Assembly (NCBI GenBank): GCA_963556145.1
Contig: OY744464.1
Coordinates: 6,485,508-6,549,507 of the forward strand
Length of the DNA stretch: 64,000 nt
Reading direction: 5' to 3'
Source: Hygrocybe punicea
Taxonomy: Eukaryota > Basidiomycota > Agaricomycetes > Agaricales > Hygrophoraceae
The notes below the pieces were generated by a model. That model worked only from the letters and a program-made list of their open reading frames with translations. It made no database searches and was not told the origin of the DNA. The position numbers and the translations under genes are program-made. Positions 1 to 12,063 of this stretch are shown here, piece by piece; the stretch's first letter is position 1, and every line of letters begins with the position of its first letter.

Positions 1-518
1 AGTTGGGTATTGGTGTTTGAGAAGATGGTTTCTATGCGCTCCGCTAATTGGGTAGAGATGCTTTCGATGATGGGTTCGATTGCGTGGTCTATGTTCTCTT
101 GGATTGTGTTGGTTTGCCGTTTGAGCTCGTTAGTGACTGTGTCGGCCAGGGTATTGATTTTGGTGCTGAAGTCTAGCGAGTTGAGTAAGATTGCTATGGA
201 TCGTACGATGTTGGCAACGGAAGCGATCGTATTGTTGTTGTCGTCCGTGGTGAATATCTGTGTTAATATGCCGGAGAGGGCAGGGATATCGAGATCTGGG
301 TTGGGGGGTAGGAGGGACTTAGCTATGAGGAATTCTAGCACCTGTTGTGTCAATTCTGGTTCCAATTCTTGTTCTAGGTCAGTTTCTGCCTGTCGACTAG
401 TGGTGAGTCGTGAGGCTCTAGTTTCGGGTGGGGTCGAGGTTGTGGCTTGGGTCTGCCTGGTGTGTTTGCTTTTGGGACCTTCGTTGGTGGTTGCCCATTG
501 CCGCAAGTTCATACTCAT
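1..518 (-). CDS. hypothetical coiled-coil-like protein, partial at left edge
   Basis: A continuous minus-strand frame runs from ATG at 518 (a second in-frame ATG at 512) off the left edge, about 172 codons with no stop. The N-terminus is polar and rich in Thr, Ser and Glu. It is followed by a hydrophobic helical stretch and heptad-like Leu/Ile spacing with many Asn and Gln, typical of a coiled coil. No enzymatic motif is visible. Proteins of this shape are common beside transposons in agaricomycetes, and the antisense gene at 24039 in this window has a similar coiled-coil style, but I cannot show homology. The rest of the gene is outside the window. The plus-strand frame covering the same bases is treated as its shadow. 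Confidence 0.5.
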   Translation of the reverse strand, partial: MSMNLRQWATTNEGPKSKHTRQTQATTSTPPETRASRLTTSRQAETDLEQELEPELTQQVLEFLIAKSLLPPNPDLDIPALSGILTQIFTTDDNNNTIASVANIVRSIAILLNSLDFSTKINTLADTVTNELKRQTNTIQENIDHAIEPIIESISTQLAERIETIFSNTNTQ

Positions 519-736
519 TTTGTGGTATTTGTTTTATGTGTGACTTGGAAAGATTTTTGGGTGATAAGGGGGGTTAGTATGTGTGGAAATAGGCCTATAG
601 CCCAGTCTACAAGGAGCTCCTTTTTTCGGGGTCCCTGTGGGGGTGCCACGCGGTTATGGATCAAGAACCGTCCATTGCTTTGTACTAATATACCATTATT
701 GATTGATGGTCAGCCGTTTACAAATGACTTTCCATG

Positions 737-2389
737 AGCTGATATTCATGAACTCATCGCACCTGACCTTCTCCACCAAGTGATCAAAGGTACATTTAAG
801 GATCACCTGGTTATCTGGGTGGAAGAATACCCGGTTCACACCCATGGCCCAGCGTGCGCCAATGAAATTCTGGATGATATTGATCATCGGTATGTTTGCT
901 AGCTCTTTCGTGTTCATGCATCTCACATATTTGCAAATTAGCATTGCCGCTGTTGCTCCATTTACAGGTTTACGGTGGTTCCCTCAAGGCCGGGGGTTCA
1001 AGCAATGGACCGGGGATGATTCCAAAGCGTTAATCAAGGTTGGTCGGCAATGCTGCAAATCTATTAATTGGCTGATTCGTCTAGGTGTACCTGCCTGCAA
1101 TTGAAGGACATGTTCCCCAAGATATGGTTCGCACTTTCAGTGCCTTTTTGGACTTCTGCTACATTGCTCGACGTAATGTTCACACTCAAGAGACCCTTTG
1201 GCAGTTGGATGATGCCCTTGAACGGTTTCATCAATATCGTTCCGTCTTCCAGGCCACCGGCGTTCGGCCTGCAGAATTTTCCCTGCCCCGACAACATTCT
1301 CTTATCCACTATCGCACTCTTATCCAGATGTTCGGGGCACCAAACAGCCTCTGTTCGTCAATCACGGAATCGAAGCACATCAAGGCTGTCAAAGAGCCAC
1401 GGCGATGGTCAAGTCGTTATGAAGTGCTTGGCCAGATGCTCTTGACGAACCAGCGGCTTGACAAAGTTGCGGCTGCTCGTACTGATTTCACAAGTCGGGG
1501 AATGTTAAATGGTACATGTCTTTCTGTGGCAATCCTTGCAGTTGGTAAGCATACTGTCTTGTTCATGCAATCATTATACTGAACAACCCATCCAGACCAG
1601 GATAACGGTCTCGACCATGGCAATGGTCACCCTGCCAACATTGGCCCCAACAACCACAGCAATGACATCGACGATGATGATGATGACGACGATGATGGGG
1701 CTATTGCTGGGCCGACAGATTTTGCACAGGTAGACCTTGCTAGAACTGTGTACAAACAGTACCATGTGGAAGAACTCGCGACCAAACTCAATCTACCATA
1801 CCTCCACAAACTTATCTGAAAGTTTCTTTACGACCAACTCCATCTCAATGGCCCTCTCACCTCATCGGATGTTCCACTCTCAGCCTGCCCCTCATTTGAG
1901 GGGAAGGTTTCTGTTTACCTCTCAGCTGTCGCAACCTATTACGCACCCAGTGATCCTAGTGGGATTGGCGGTATGCATCATGAACGCATTCGTGCAGCCC
2001 CTTCCTGGCGGCAGGGCCCACCCCGATATGATTGCATGCTTGTCAATTCAAACCCAGAACATCCTGGAATGCGTGGTCTTGATGTCGCCCATGTCTTGCG
2101 ATTTTTTTCTTTCAACTTCCATGGTACTACCTATCCCTGCGCCCTAGTCCATTGGTTCTCACACATTGGCAATGGACCTGATGTAGACACTGGCATGTGG
2201 ATGGTGCAACCTGATGGACCCCTTGCTGTGATTCACCTTGATTGCGTGGTCCGTGCTGCACATCTCATTGGAATATATGGTGATCAATTTTTACCACCCG
2301 GTTTTCACTTCTCTCGCTCTCTGGACAGTTTTCTCGCATTCTACATCAACAAGTATGCCGATCATCACATGTTTGAAACTGTCTTTTAG
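737..2389 (+). pseudogene. Plavaka (KDZ superfamily) transposase, 3' fragment
   Basis: Conceptual exons at about 737-890, 942-1037, 1084-1510 and 1600-2389 give the C-terminal half of a Plavaka-type transposase. Landmarks are the stretch beginning ADIHELIAPDLLHQ, the segment FLDFCYIARRNVHTQETLWQ, FSLPRQHSLIHY, ITESKHIKAVKEPRRWSSR, and a C-terminal domain ending at the TAG of 2387-2389 that contains MRGLDVAHVLRFFSF and WFSHIGNGPDVDTGMW. Introns of about 50 nt have GT..AG ends. The N-terminal half, including the start and upstream zinc-finger region, is missing. An in-frame TGA at 1817-1819 replaces an expected sense codon (CGA is the simplest precursor). An acidic Asp run lies near 1670-1700. 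I infer a truncated, inactive copy; no terminal inverted repeat was identified. Confidence 0.8.
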
Positions 2390-2605
2390 TTTTAGCAGTC
2401 AATGACTAGACCATCCGAGTCGGTAGTTACCTATTGTGCTGTAGCACTCGAACAACACTGGGGCCCAATTAATATTTCAGTATTGCAAACCACTCTCTGT
2501 CATTCAGTTCTCTCCGTCCTCAGGCTCCATCCATCAAAATATACATATATTTCACTCAATATACTAGTACATCTTGATGTCTTCACTCAGGCTGGCACCT
2601 ACAAA

Positions 2606-3961
2606 TTATCCCCTTCTTTTGTTCCTGTCATGGTATTGCCCTTTCTTTGACCTCCAGATTTGCGATGCATCAAAATCCCCGCTGTCATCACCATCAAATG
2701 CTGAATCTTGCTGTCGCTTTCGCTTCCGCCTCATGTTGTGGGCTTGGATGCCTTTCAATGCGTAATGGGGACATTCTGAGAAATCCAGCATCCACGAGAC
2801 ATCATGAAGATCATGTATTTCTACCTGATCATCGGAAAAAAGGTCAGATGCATGCAGAACAAGAGTCAATGGGAGGTTATCCTCCCGAGGTAGAAGCTTC
2901 ATCGGCGTTCCAAGCACCTGCAAGGGCATCTGTGCTAGCGCACTGTCATAGGAGTGGATGCTTGATGTCGGGCTTGCACTTCCATCCTTCTTGTCATCAG
3001 ATGCTTCACCCCTGCAACCATTGATCAAGTCAAGTGGTGAGAGTCATCGAGACCATTGTAACAATATACCGCTGATAGAATTTCATAGTAACTTTCCAGT
3101 CCTCAATTTTGTTCTCATCGGAGGGTTTAAATAACTTGATGACGCCAACCAATACCTACCACATTTGTCTAAACTTGGGGATTGGAGAAATGACCAATGA
3201 CGTACTGTTTGACCTTGGGTTTCATAGAGCCAGTGACGAGCATCGAGATCAAGTTCGGCTTCGGTCTCGGAGAGCCCGATCTCAAAGACAATCAGGGGAA
3301 ACGCCTGCCCATCATCTGGATCGAGTTGGATCTCGAAGGATGCATCGGCCCCTTTTTCATGGGTGCAACGGCCGCTTGCATTTTCAAGATGAGTGATAGC
3401 CGATCCTAGGCAATTTGTTTGGGCCTGGGGGACATAGGCTTTGATGTCATTAACCAATTGCGTGTGAACGGAGGCGATGGGGTAAACCAAAGCTTCATGT
3501 GCAGGGGATGGCAGCGGATACATAACCAGCTTCTCATCAATCCAGCTATAGGCATATCACATGCTGCCATTCGCAGATTCAAGTGCGTCGCATACTTGAT
3601 CAAAGTCATTCTTTCGAACCTTGACATCTAGTCTGTTCTCCTGACTCCCGGTGATAAATTCATAAACTTTGTCAATGCCATCGGATTGGGACCGCTGGTT
3701 GAGTGACGGAGGCTTGATATGTGATGATGTGGATTTGTCATATAAACCAGAATCATGGCTTTGCGCCGTGACTAGCAATTGGTCAAGTGATGGACGATTG
3801 CTTTGCGGCGGCGTGGGTAAATCATGCCAATGCTGTTCAGGATTATGTGCTTTGGCATGAGCAGAAGGTATTGTTTGCGGATTGTGGTAAGTGGCGGCGG
3901 CACGACAGTAGGAAGCCAGATTATGGGCAGAACTGCCAACTTGAAAACTGATGCTGGCCAT
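2606..3961 (-). pseudogene. hypothetical protein with internal stop, agaricomycete-type
   Basis: Reading the minus strand, ATG at 3961 opens a frame of 134 codons that meets TGA at 3557-3559. The same frame then continues through YPLPSPAHEALVYPI into a domain containing PLIVFEIGLSETEAELDLDA and RHWLYET. A further exon from about 3020 to 2606 ends in a basic tail with RRKRKRQQD. Intron boundaries between about 3170 and 3020 are uncertain. The E-x-G-x-SE pattern with a following DA-x-x-WL resembles a family of short fungal proteins found near transposons, with a possible PD-(D/E)XK-like fold; this is only a tentative impression. The internal TGA suggests a broken copy, although it lies where CGA or TGG would keep the frame. 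Confidence 0.4.
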
Positions 3962-6280
3962 GAATCCTGCGGCCAGTGGCAGGCTGCATCATGATAACAC
4001 TGGGAGTTAGCAGATATTCGGTGCTTTATAACATGAGCTTACTCAATCTAAAGCTGTAAGGTAGCTTGAAAACAGTTTCAAGTTGTTTGCCAGAAAATTG
4101 GTGATAAGGCAGCTGCAGCGGCGCCAGTGTGCCAGTGACCAGGCAACTTGAACTTGGTTACTAGTAATAAACTATTACATAATTACATAATATGCTCGAT
4201 AAGTCAAGTTGAACCCGTGAATCATTCCCGATGTCAGCAACCCTTGCCTCATTGGCGTGCCCCCGTCACCGCTTGCACCCCATTCTAACACTGGCTCCCA
4301 GGCCGCCAACGTGAAAGGTCTAAGCATAGGTGCTAAGGACGGACAGGAAATGCCATGCCCACTGGCCTGCCAGGATCTCTTAAACACCCTCCGGCCGTGT
4401 GTCTTTGGGATTTTTGTTGACTCCACATACAACCCAGACATTCGGCGATATGGTCACGGTGAAGAGTCACACGCAGGCCTAGATGGAATACTGGGGCTTG
4501 GGGAGGTCATGAATATACCATTGACGGCTTCCCAGAAGCAGCCAGTACCTCTGCTCAAGGTCCAGGAGAAGGAGAAGGACAGGGATAAGTAGTGGAGTAT
4601 GGGCCGCAGAGGAAGGACTCCAAGGAAAAGGAAACTTGAAGGAAAATGAGAAACAAGAAGAGGAGCCACGAAATGTAGGTTATTCTCTTCTGCCCTTCAT
4701 CTGCTGACAACTTACCTTGTCTCCCACAGCCCCCAAGCCGAATAAGAGTTCTGTGGATGCCCACACGCATTTCAACTTGCTTGGAGATCTTTTTCACATC
4801 TTCACCAGATAATTCCACCTTCCATAATGTCTCACATGATGGCGTTCAGCCTTCTGGTGTACTCCCAATCAGGGACCCACTTGCCGTTCCAGATCGCGAG
4901 CACCCCAAAGGTAACGCAAAGAGGTCGAAGGCAAGAAGGGGAAGGTGGAGAAGGAGAAGAAGACAGAAGCACAAGAGATGGAGGGGTGTGGAAAAGGTGC
5001 AAACACGCATATTGACGAGCAGTTTCGAAGCTGGCGCCCTATGAAAGAAGCAAAGCATTCTCGGTCTGGGGCTTCCCATGTCAATCCGCATGCCCACACT
5101 GCAGGGCGGCTCCACCGTGTCCAGTAATCAGCTGTCAGTTGAGTCAGTTCCCGGTGACGTGCATGCGGGCATGCAGACACGTAGATGTCAAGCAGATCAT
5201 CTCTGCACCCATTGTTGTCCATATGTCATCAGGGTGTTCTGTCCGGTGGGTGTGAAGGCTTCTCCGCCGACACCTGATTTTTTTCCACTCCCGATACCAG
5301 CATCATCGAATATAGCTTCTGCTCCAGCTCCCGCCGCTTTACTTATGTTCTGTGCTCAGTTGATTGACAATGAGCAGAACCTTGGTGAAGTTGATGAGGG
5401 GTGTCATTCATCTTCCGAGGACGATACCAAGAAGTCATTTGATTTCACCAGAGCTCGTTGAATGAATCGGATCCCTCAGGCTGGATCTGACACTGGCAGT
5501 TTGGGTGTCATGGCTCTTAATACTGATATTGGTTGTCTTAATTTGCTTCTGGTTGATTTGCTTCTTATTTCCGTCTTACTTCTGCATTTTTTCTTATTTT
5601 GTCTGGTTTGCTCTTTGGCAAGAAACTACTAAGAACAATTCAAGACCTGACTTGTGTCTTGGCTGTCTTAGTCATCTTAATTTCAAAATCAAGACAGCTA
5701 AGATCGTCTAAGACATATTAAGTAATATTGAGTTTTCCTGATGCAACAAGAGTCGGGATCAATGCCAGTCCGTCAGTTGTTGGATGGCTCACACCCAGGG
5801 ACTTGGCATTCAACACGGGAGGGCCAGAAGGGCAGTCGGTGGAGGATGATGCTATGGAAGGAGGGTTAAACAAGGTGGAACCTGATGCAACCAAACCGGA
5901 AGGGACACTTAGCGTTGAAAACAGTGCGAGGCGAAAGTTTGATGCACTGATACCTTGAGATCTTGAGATCTTGATGCCAGGAGTTGCCATTTTGTGCACA
6001 GTTGTGCACCGGTTGTGCACAGTTGTGCATCGGTCTGACAAGTTTTTGACTATTTGGCCGTCTTTCACGACCTGTTCTGACTTGGACCTGACTTATGTTG
6101 ACTTATTTTGACTAATTGTGACTAATTGTGACTTTCCGTTTTTACAGAGAGTGACTAGTCAAGGGTCTGTGAGAAACTACCAAGAGAGGCAGACTCATAC
6201 ACGGTTGCTAGCACACTTGCATGTAGCACACTTGCATGCGGTGTACTTCACTACGCACGTACGTAGAGATGTGTAGTACA
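3962..6280. other. gene-poor stretch with short repeat arrays
   Basis: I see no convincing gene. Short frames (for example 4257-4592 plus, 5718-6068 minus) lack recognisable domains. Three short arrays stand out: GTCTTA/TAAGAC words at about 5505-5735, a run of GTTGTGCAC words at 5993-6032, and TGACTTA/TGACTAA words at 6040-6150. The last matches TGACT words at 14700-14800, on the far side of the hAT transposase, and may be its left subterminal region. Confidence 0.45.
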
Positions 6281-6793
6281 AAAAAATCAGGCTAATGCAC
6301 TGCTAGTACTCACCATTGGGACATCTGTAGTACCCACCTCAGCATTCTCCTGACTGCCACTTGACTCGGAGCACAAGAGCTCATAAGCTTCCATTTCCTT
6401 ATCCAAATTCTTGATACCTCCATGCCAGAAACAATCTATACCTGTCGAAGGCGGATTTCGATCACCTGGGAAGATGAAAAGCGATTTCAGGGGAGGGCCA
6501 TCTTCAGAACCACAGCAGTTCATTGTGGTGGGGTGTTGTCAGGCAATGCAGCTTGAATGGCATGCAGTGGGAGCCGGATTGTCAGAGGTGGAGGTGGGGG
6601 GGGAGCAGGGTCATTTTCTGAGTCGCTTTCAAGATCAGCAGCTGCATCTTCAACGAGTTGCTCAGCAAGTTGTTCAAAGTCAAGAACATCTTCAAGTTCG
6701 AAGTGGCCGGTGTCAAAATCGGTTACGCCATTCTCGCGAGCATTGTCATTACTTGTAGTAGGTTCTTCAAAATTCCTGTGCCCTCAAGGGCGG

Positions 6794-6975
6794 TGTAGAG
6801 ACATATATATCTCTGGGTATGTATTCACTCATTTTACCATATTTCCTATTTGTTCTATCATTTGTATGTAGTGGCTGTTGTAAATAGTCACAAACAAGAA
6901 GAGTTTTGGGTTTTCATCCCACTGACAACGGACTTGCACATCAAATCCGCGCCTACCTAGGCCGCGTTCACCACA
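6794..6975 (+). repeat. 5' LTR of LTR-A
   Basis: This 182-bp repeat begins TGTAGAGACA and ends TTCACCACA. It differs from the copy at 8949-9130 at three positions, two of them at CpG sites, so the insertion is young relative to the decayed hAT gene around it. Confidence 0.75.
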
Positions 6976-7504
6976 TCTGGAGCCCACTGCGAGGACTGTC
7001 AAGCTTTTCTTCAACTTTTCCCTCTTTGACGTCACCATTTTTGGCACCTCTCTCCCTTTTGGCAGCAACAGCGCCCCATAGTCAACAGTGCCCCATATTC
7101 GGCAGCATTTCACACACCTCCAGTCTCCCACCAGCTCCTACGCCCATTTCCAATGTTTTCAACACCTTCGTATTGTTTCTTCGTACCAGTTGCACCCCCT
7201 GGGCTGCAGAACTCAGCTTTGTTGCCTTTTTGTCACGCCATCACAGCCACATCACACGGTGCCCAATACGCCCCCCCCCTTCGCATTTCCTTTTTATTTC
7301 ACTAATCCCGCCACCTCCACTCATTTCAACACATCCAACGGACCCGGCATTCAACGCCCCACAGATCCCGCTTGAAAAACCACGCCCGGAAAGCCCCAGA
7401 ATGGCCGCAAGGAGCCCGTCCAACATGGAGCGTGCCTCGCACATCAAACGATTAATGGAGGCCCTGTAGACGATGGAAAATGCCTGCCATGCAACGGCTG
7501 TTGC

Positions 7505-8799
7505 ATGTGCATCTTTAGGTACGCCCCCTGTCATCGTCCCCACGGTTCCCGTGCAGGAAAACGCGTCCGCACACGCCAACGCAACGTTAACACATGGATC
7601 GACGCGTCCCCCCTCATTTCCGGCTCAAATGGCCCCCCGTTTGTGCCTATGCCCTCGCCTTCATCCCCAGCGGTGAACCGTGACACGCCCCCGCTGTTTG
7701 ACCCTGCGCCGTCGCCAGAAAAACGCATCCCCACCCTCCAACATGAGGATGACACGTGTATCGACGCCTCTGCCCCCGTTTCTGTTTCAACTCGCCCGCC
7801 AACCCCCCTTGCACCCTCTCCATCGTCCCTGGCAGCAAGTATCGGCACGCCCCCACCGTTTGAGCCCATGTCGTCCCCAGGAATCTGCACTAGCACAGTG
7901 CAGATGCCGTTTTCAACATCGGCCCCCATTTCTGCCCCCATTCCACTCCCATTTTGCCTGCCGTCTGCGTCTACGCCCTCTCCGTCGTCCCCAGATGCAA
8001 GCCACAATGTACACCTGTCGTTTGAACACGCACCATCCTCAGGAAAACGCGTCCGCGGGCGCCCAAGGCCGATTTCCACACGTCCCGCGTCTGCCTCCGT
8101 TTCACCCCTGTTTCACCCCGCGTTCGCGTCTACGGCCTCAATGTCATCCCTGGAAGCGATCCGTGACACGCCCCTGCTGTCTGAGCCCACGCCGTCACCT
8201 GGAGACCGTGCCAGTGCCCAACAGATGCCATTTTCGATGTATTCCACCATTTCCGCCCCCGTTTTGCCCTTGTTTTGCCCCCCGTCACTGTCTACGCCCA
8301 CACCGTCATCCCTGGGGGTGATCCGTATACCTGTCGAAAAACTGCAACCAGAAAACCACAACGACCCACCCAACAGCACTTGTGTGTCAAACATGACTCG
8401 GAATAGATGGAGCGTCATGCAACGGGTTTAGCCTGTGCACCCCAGCTGCTCGCGTCCACAGACTCGCTCTTGTCCCCAGATACAAGCCCTGACACGCCAT
8501 CACCATCTGCATCCATGCCGTTCCTGAAATTGCCATCTCCATCGCCTCCCTCATCCTCGTTGCCTTCCCATGTGTCTCCCCCTCTTGAAAATATTTACAC
8601 TGGTCTACTCAAGGTCCTGTCCCCTTCAATGCCCAAACTGGAGTCTATTGTCATCGATGACATACCAGCTGCAACCTTGCTTGCTCTCGAGTCTGCGTTG
8701 TTATCCCTTAAGGCCCTCAAGGTTTTGGAGCAAAAGATGGTAAAGTTGGTGGATCGGTTAGAGAAATTGGAAGATTATGTGTTGGAAGATTATTGTTGA
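7505..8799 (+). CDS. Pro/Ser/Thr-rich repeat protein carried by LTR-A
   Basis: Two overlapping frames (7505-8431 and 8407-8799) probably belong to one gene, joined by an unrecognised intron or a frameshift; an upstream exon ending near 7469 is possible. The first part is built of about five degenerate tandem units of roughly 160 bp (53 codons), each with TPPPFEPxxSP-like and SPSSxxA-like words. It is very rich in Pro, Ser and Thr. The second part ends in a Leu-rich helical segment with SLKALKVLEQKMVKLVDRLE, a likely coiled coil. No gag zinc knuckle or pol motif is visible. Because it is the only open frame in the element, it may act as a structural Gag-like protein or be captured sequence; this is inference. 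Confidence 0.45.
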
Positions 8800-8948
8800 T
8801 TTGTTTGGATTTTTTTTTTTCTTTTCTTTTTTTTCTTTTCAGTGTTGTCCTTTCCCTCCCTCCCCATTTTTCTTTTTCTATTTTTCTATTTCTTTCTCCC
8901 TTGCCTTGTGTGAGACTGGGGACGGTCTCTATTTGTGTCCCTACTGGA

Positions 8949-9130
8949 TGTAGAGACATATATATCTCTGGGTATGTATTCACTCATTTTACCATATTTC
9001 CTATTTGTTCTATCATTTGTATGTAGTGGCTGTTGTAAATAGTCACAAACAAGAAGAGTTTTGGGTTTTCATCCCACTGACAACGGACTTGCACATCGAA
9101 TCCACGCCTACCCAGGCCGCGTTCACCACA
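8949..9130 (+). repeat. 3' LTR of LTR-A
   Basis: This is the 182-bp partner of 6794-6975 in the same orientation. The sequence just right of 9130 returns to hAT transposase coding sequence on the minus strand. Confidence 0.75.
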
Positions 9131-9377
9131 GTGGATCAATCCAGCATCAATATGAGACCGTTTGATATCCATCCCAACAATGGTGGTTTTGCGAACTTTA
9201 TCCACGCCTAGTTTACTGCGAACTGCGGTGTGCATGAGTGCTCACAGCCTGCTGAATTAGCAATTACACTAAGGATGTGCAATGCCAACTTGACAAGGCG
9301 GTTGCGACCGTGTTCTTTATGGGTGTCAATGCCCTCCCACACCTCAATTGGATCCACGTCGCAACCCTATTAAACGG
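9131..9377 (-). other. hAT dimerisation-domain exon
   Basis: The minus strand here encodes the GRNRLVKLALHIL and VRKTTIVGMDIKRSHIDAG landmarks of the hAT C-terminal dimerisation region. A short deletion and frameshift lie around 9235. It is part of the transposase pseudogene spanning 6520-14625. Confidence 0.65.
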
Positions 9378-11435
9378 TCAGTGCTGATAGAGTGCATTGT
9401 CGTGGCCCAGGAAACTTGCCTTGTCTTTTGCCATTGTCTTCCATTCTTCTAGAGCCATAAACCCGGTGCTAAACTCCTCACACTCGTTATAGTAATCCAT
9501 GAAGGCAGATTGAAAGCTTGCATCAATGGCTACCTTGAATACTCGAAGGTGCAGATGCTTCAGCACATTACATAGGCCAATCGGTGTAAGAATCGGATTC
9601 ACCCATGACAGGCACCTCCCACGGAGGAATGGGTTGAGAATGATGGCAGCAATAAAAGGGTCTTGATCTGCGGCGGCCCAGCGCTTCTCAAGGCTCCCTA
9701 GAACCTTCTCCTGCACTTCAGCATTGAGATCTGGGTCTGAATAGATATGGTAAAGATTGCCAAGTGTTGTGAGGACATGATCAAGGTGAGTGTTTGATCC
9801 CTGTGTGATATTTGCTGCAATTGCAAGTGGTTGGAGATGACTACAAGTTCTTTAAGATAATTAGCATCAATATAATGTAGCTTTACAGTTACTGTTGACA
9901 TACTTTTTGGCCCATTTCCAAAATTGTGGATCCTCAGCAATGGCCTGGATGTTGTGAGCAGCCTGTTGCACATCTGCTTTTGGGCAAGCACAATCAATCA
10001 TCTGCTGGCCATATTTCATCCAGCTCGCCTTCATGGGTATTTCAACCTCAAGAAGTCAGCAGAGTGACAGGTAGTGCACTGTCCATCAAGTAATAACTGG
10101 GAGGATAAGTGATAAGATCTTGTTAAAAGTTTGCAATTGTTCCCTTCGAAAGATCACCAAAGCATGGCTGTGATTGTTTATCCACTTGATGACCCACAGG
10201 GCTTTTGGTACACATGTGAGAAAATCAACTCGAAGACTCAGATAGTCGCCAATGATCAAATTTATCTGGTGGGCCCAGCAGACAATAATGATAAGCCATG
10301 GCATCAATACAAGCAAGAGTCTTCGCATCTTCCATGCATCGCCACCATTATCTGAACAGAGCGCGATTATAGTGAGAAGAAAGGTGGTTTCACTCCACTG
10401 AATGTCTTTGGTGACCAATTTCAACAGAGCCTCGCCACTTTTAGCATCCGCAGAAACATCATGTGTATGCATCAGATAAGGCTGAAATAGACCGGAATCA
10501 GTGCAAAGGTAATGGTTAGAATGCTTCTCTACCCACCTCAGAGGCAACTGATACCATTGAAGCTACGATAGACTGCTTCGCTTTATTCTTCCATCTGTCA
10601 GTCATGAAAGTGGCTAACCTTCCTCGCAGCTTCAGTTTTAATTTATCTTTGACTTTTATAGCCTCCCAATCAAGGATTGGGCCAGATAAAGTTCGTCGGT
10701 CAGGGACAACTGCCCCTGGTATCCATTTCTCCACAAACATGTGCATCTGTGGGTTATTTGCTGAGTTCCATGAGGCACGAATTGCTATGAATAGCAGGCA
10801 AATGTCTTCCCTGAACTCGGACTGCATGGATGGGGACCATGATGGTCTCCCTGAAAGGGGTGAGTCTTCGTAGATACTTGATGTGCATTTGCGCTTAGAA
10901 AATGGTCCGGCTTCAAGATTTATTGGCGTGGCCAGCAGTAGAGGACTCGGAAGTGGTGAGGGTGAGGCAGAACCATGACCTGGCCATGCAGTCTGAATGA
11001 TTGTGTGAGGCTGTAGGGGGTGGGACCAACTTGCCGAATGTGAAAGACGCCAGGGTTGTTGGTGTTGTGTAGACTCGCCATCTGCGGTGACTTCAGTGGC
11101 TTTTGCAGCCTGTGCGCGAGCTCTGGTTGCTGGATCAACATAAATGCATTTACATAGGTGCAACACCATGTTTTGCTTTAGCCAAAGTCATTAACTTGAA
11201 GGGACTTTTGATAAATTGTGGAATATATAGGGTGTAGCATGGGTGACCCGCAGGTCCCCAAACCCAACACCATACCCATACCCGCAGACACCATACCTGT
11301 CACAGGTACGGGTCTGCATTACCTGCCATTGGACATGGGTATAGCGGTTACCTGTGTCACTGCGCGGGTACCATGGACCCGTGGGCGTGTCTGCGGCAAG
11401 CCGAGGTCCAAACACCTCACTCAGGCCAGACACGC

Positions 11436-11758
11436 TGCAGCAGTAGCTGCTAGCCCCTAGGACCCCAGAGACCCTTAGCCAGTAGATTCCCTTTCCTGTA
11501 GTAGCTTAGTCATCCATCCTTGGGTTTCCTCAGCTTTCCCCTCCCAGCCGCTGGAGTGGTACCGAGGTACCACTCCGGGGGCTCACGCAGGACTCGAGGG
11601 AAAGGTCGACTGGATAGGAAGGATGGACTGACTACTACATCTGGAAGGCTACTGACTAGGTCAAACCGTGGGAACCTGATCACGTGACTGACCAGGCACA
11701 ACTACTACACCGCGGCTCCCCCTGAGCTCTTCCCTGAGGTCCGGAGATTCCCCCTCCA
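11436..11758 (+). repeat. 5' LTR of LTR-B (323 bp)
   Basis: It matches 13579-13739 with two mismatches over the 161 shared bases and has an extra 162-bp internal block. Confidence 0.8.
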
Positions 11759-12063
11759 ATGTGGTGATGAGAGAGATTCGAGCCACGCACCCGTAGGACC
11801 AGATCTCGAAAGGATCAAAAGACAAAATTTCGAATATTGAAGGAATTCAACCAGGAACCCAACAGGACGCGCAAACGAAGCGCGAAAACACATCAGAATT
11901 AACAGCATCCCCTCGCCCATCTCATTTATACTCGGTCTCATCTATTTCTCGTTGTTCCCTCAAGTTCTCATTTTCAAATTTGGTCCAACTTTATTTTCAC
12001 GTGCCCGATTTTTGTTTTTAATTTTACTCCCGTTTATCCATTCGAACATCGGACTTCTACACT

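Larger units (their letters stand above)
6794..9130 (+). mobile_element. LTR-A: LTR element without pol (TRIM/LARD-like)
   Basis: Two 182-bp direct repeats (6794-6975 and 8949-9130) with TG..CA ends and three mismatches flank about 2.0 kb. Two bases after the left repeat, TGGAGCCCACTGCGAGG (from 6978) looks like a tRNA primer-binding site. The first ten bases are identical to the site of the Gypsy element in this window, which suggests the same primer tRNA (the complement ends GTGGGCTCCA; a Cys tRNA is one possibility). No reverse transcriptase or integrase is present. No clear polypurine tract precedes the right repeat, and no target duplication was found. The element interrupts the hAT transposase C-terminus: coding sequence resumes on both sides. 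Confidence 0.7.

Noticed and set aside
10..543. 177-codon plus-strand frame at the left edge
   Set aside because: It is antisense to the more protein-like minus-strand frame running off the edge.
2606..3961. Firm assignment as a PD-(D/E)XK nuclease
   Set aside because: Only a weak E-x-G-x-SE pattern is visible; the catalytic constellation cannot be established.
6794..9130. Target duplication for LTR-A
   Set aside because: The flanks (GGCGG left, GTGGA right) do not match; insertion is inferred from the split hAT gene instead.
11762..11790. Naming the primer tRNA of LTR-B
   Set aside because: The first 14 bases fit a primer site, but the longer match has the wrong spacing for a tRNA T-arm, so no tRNA can be named.
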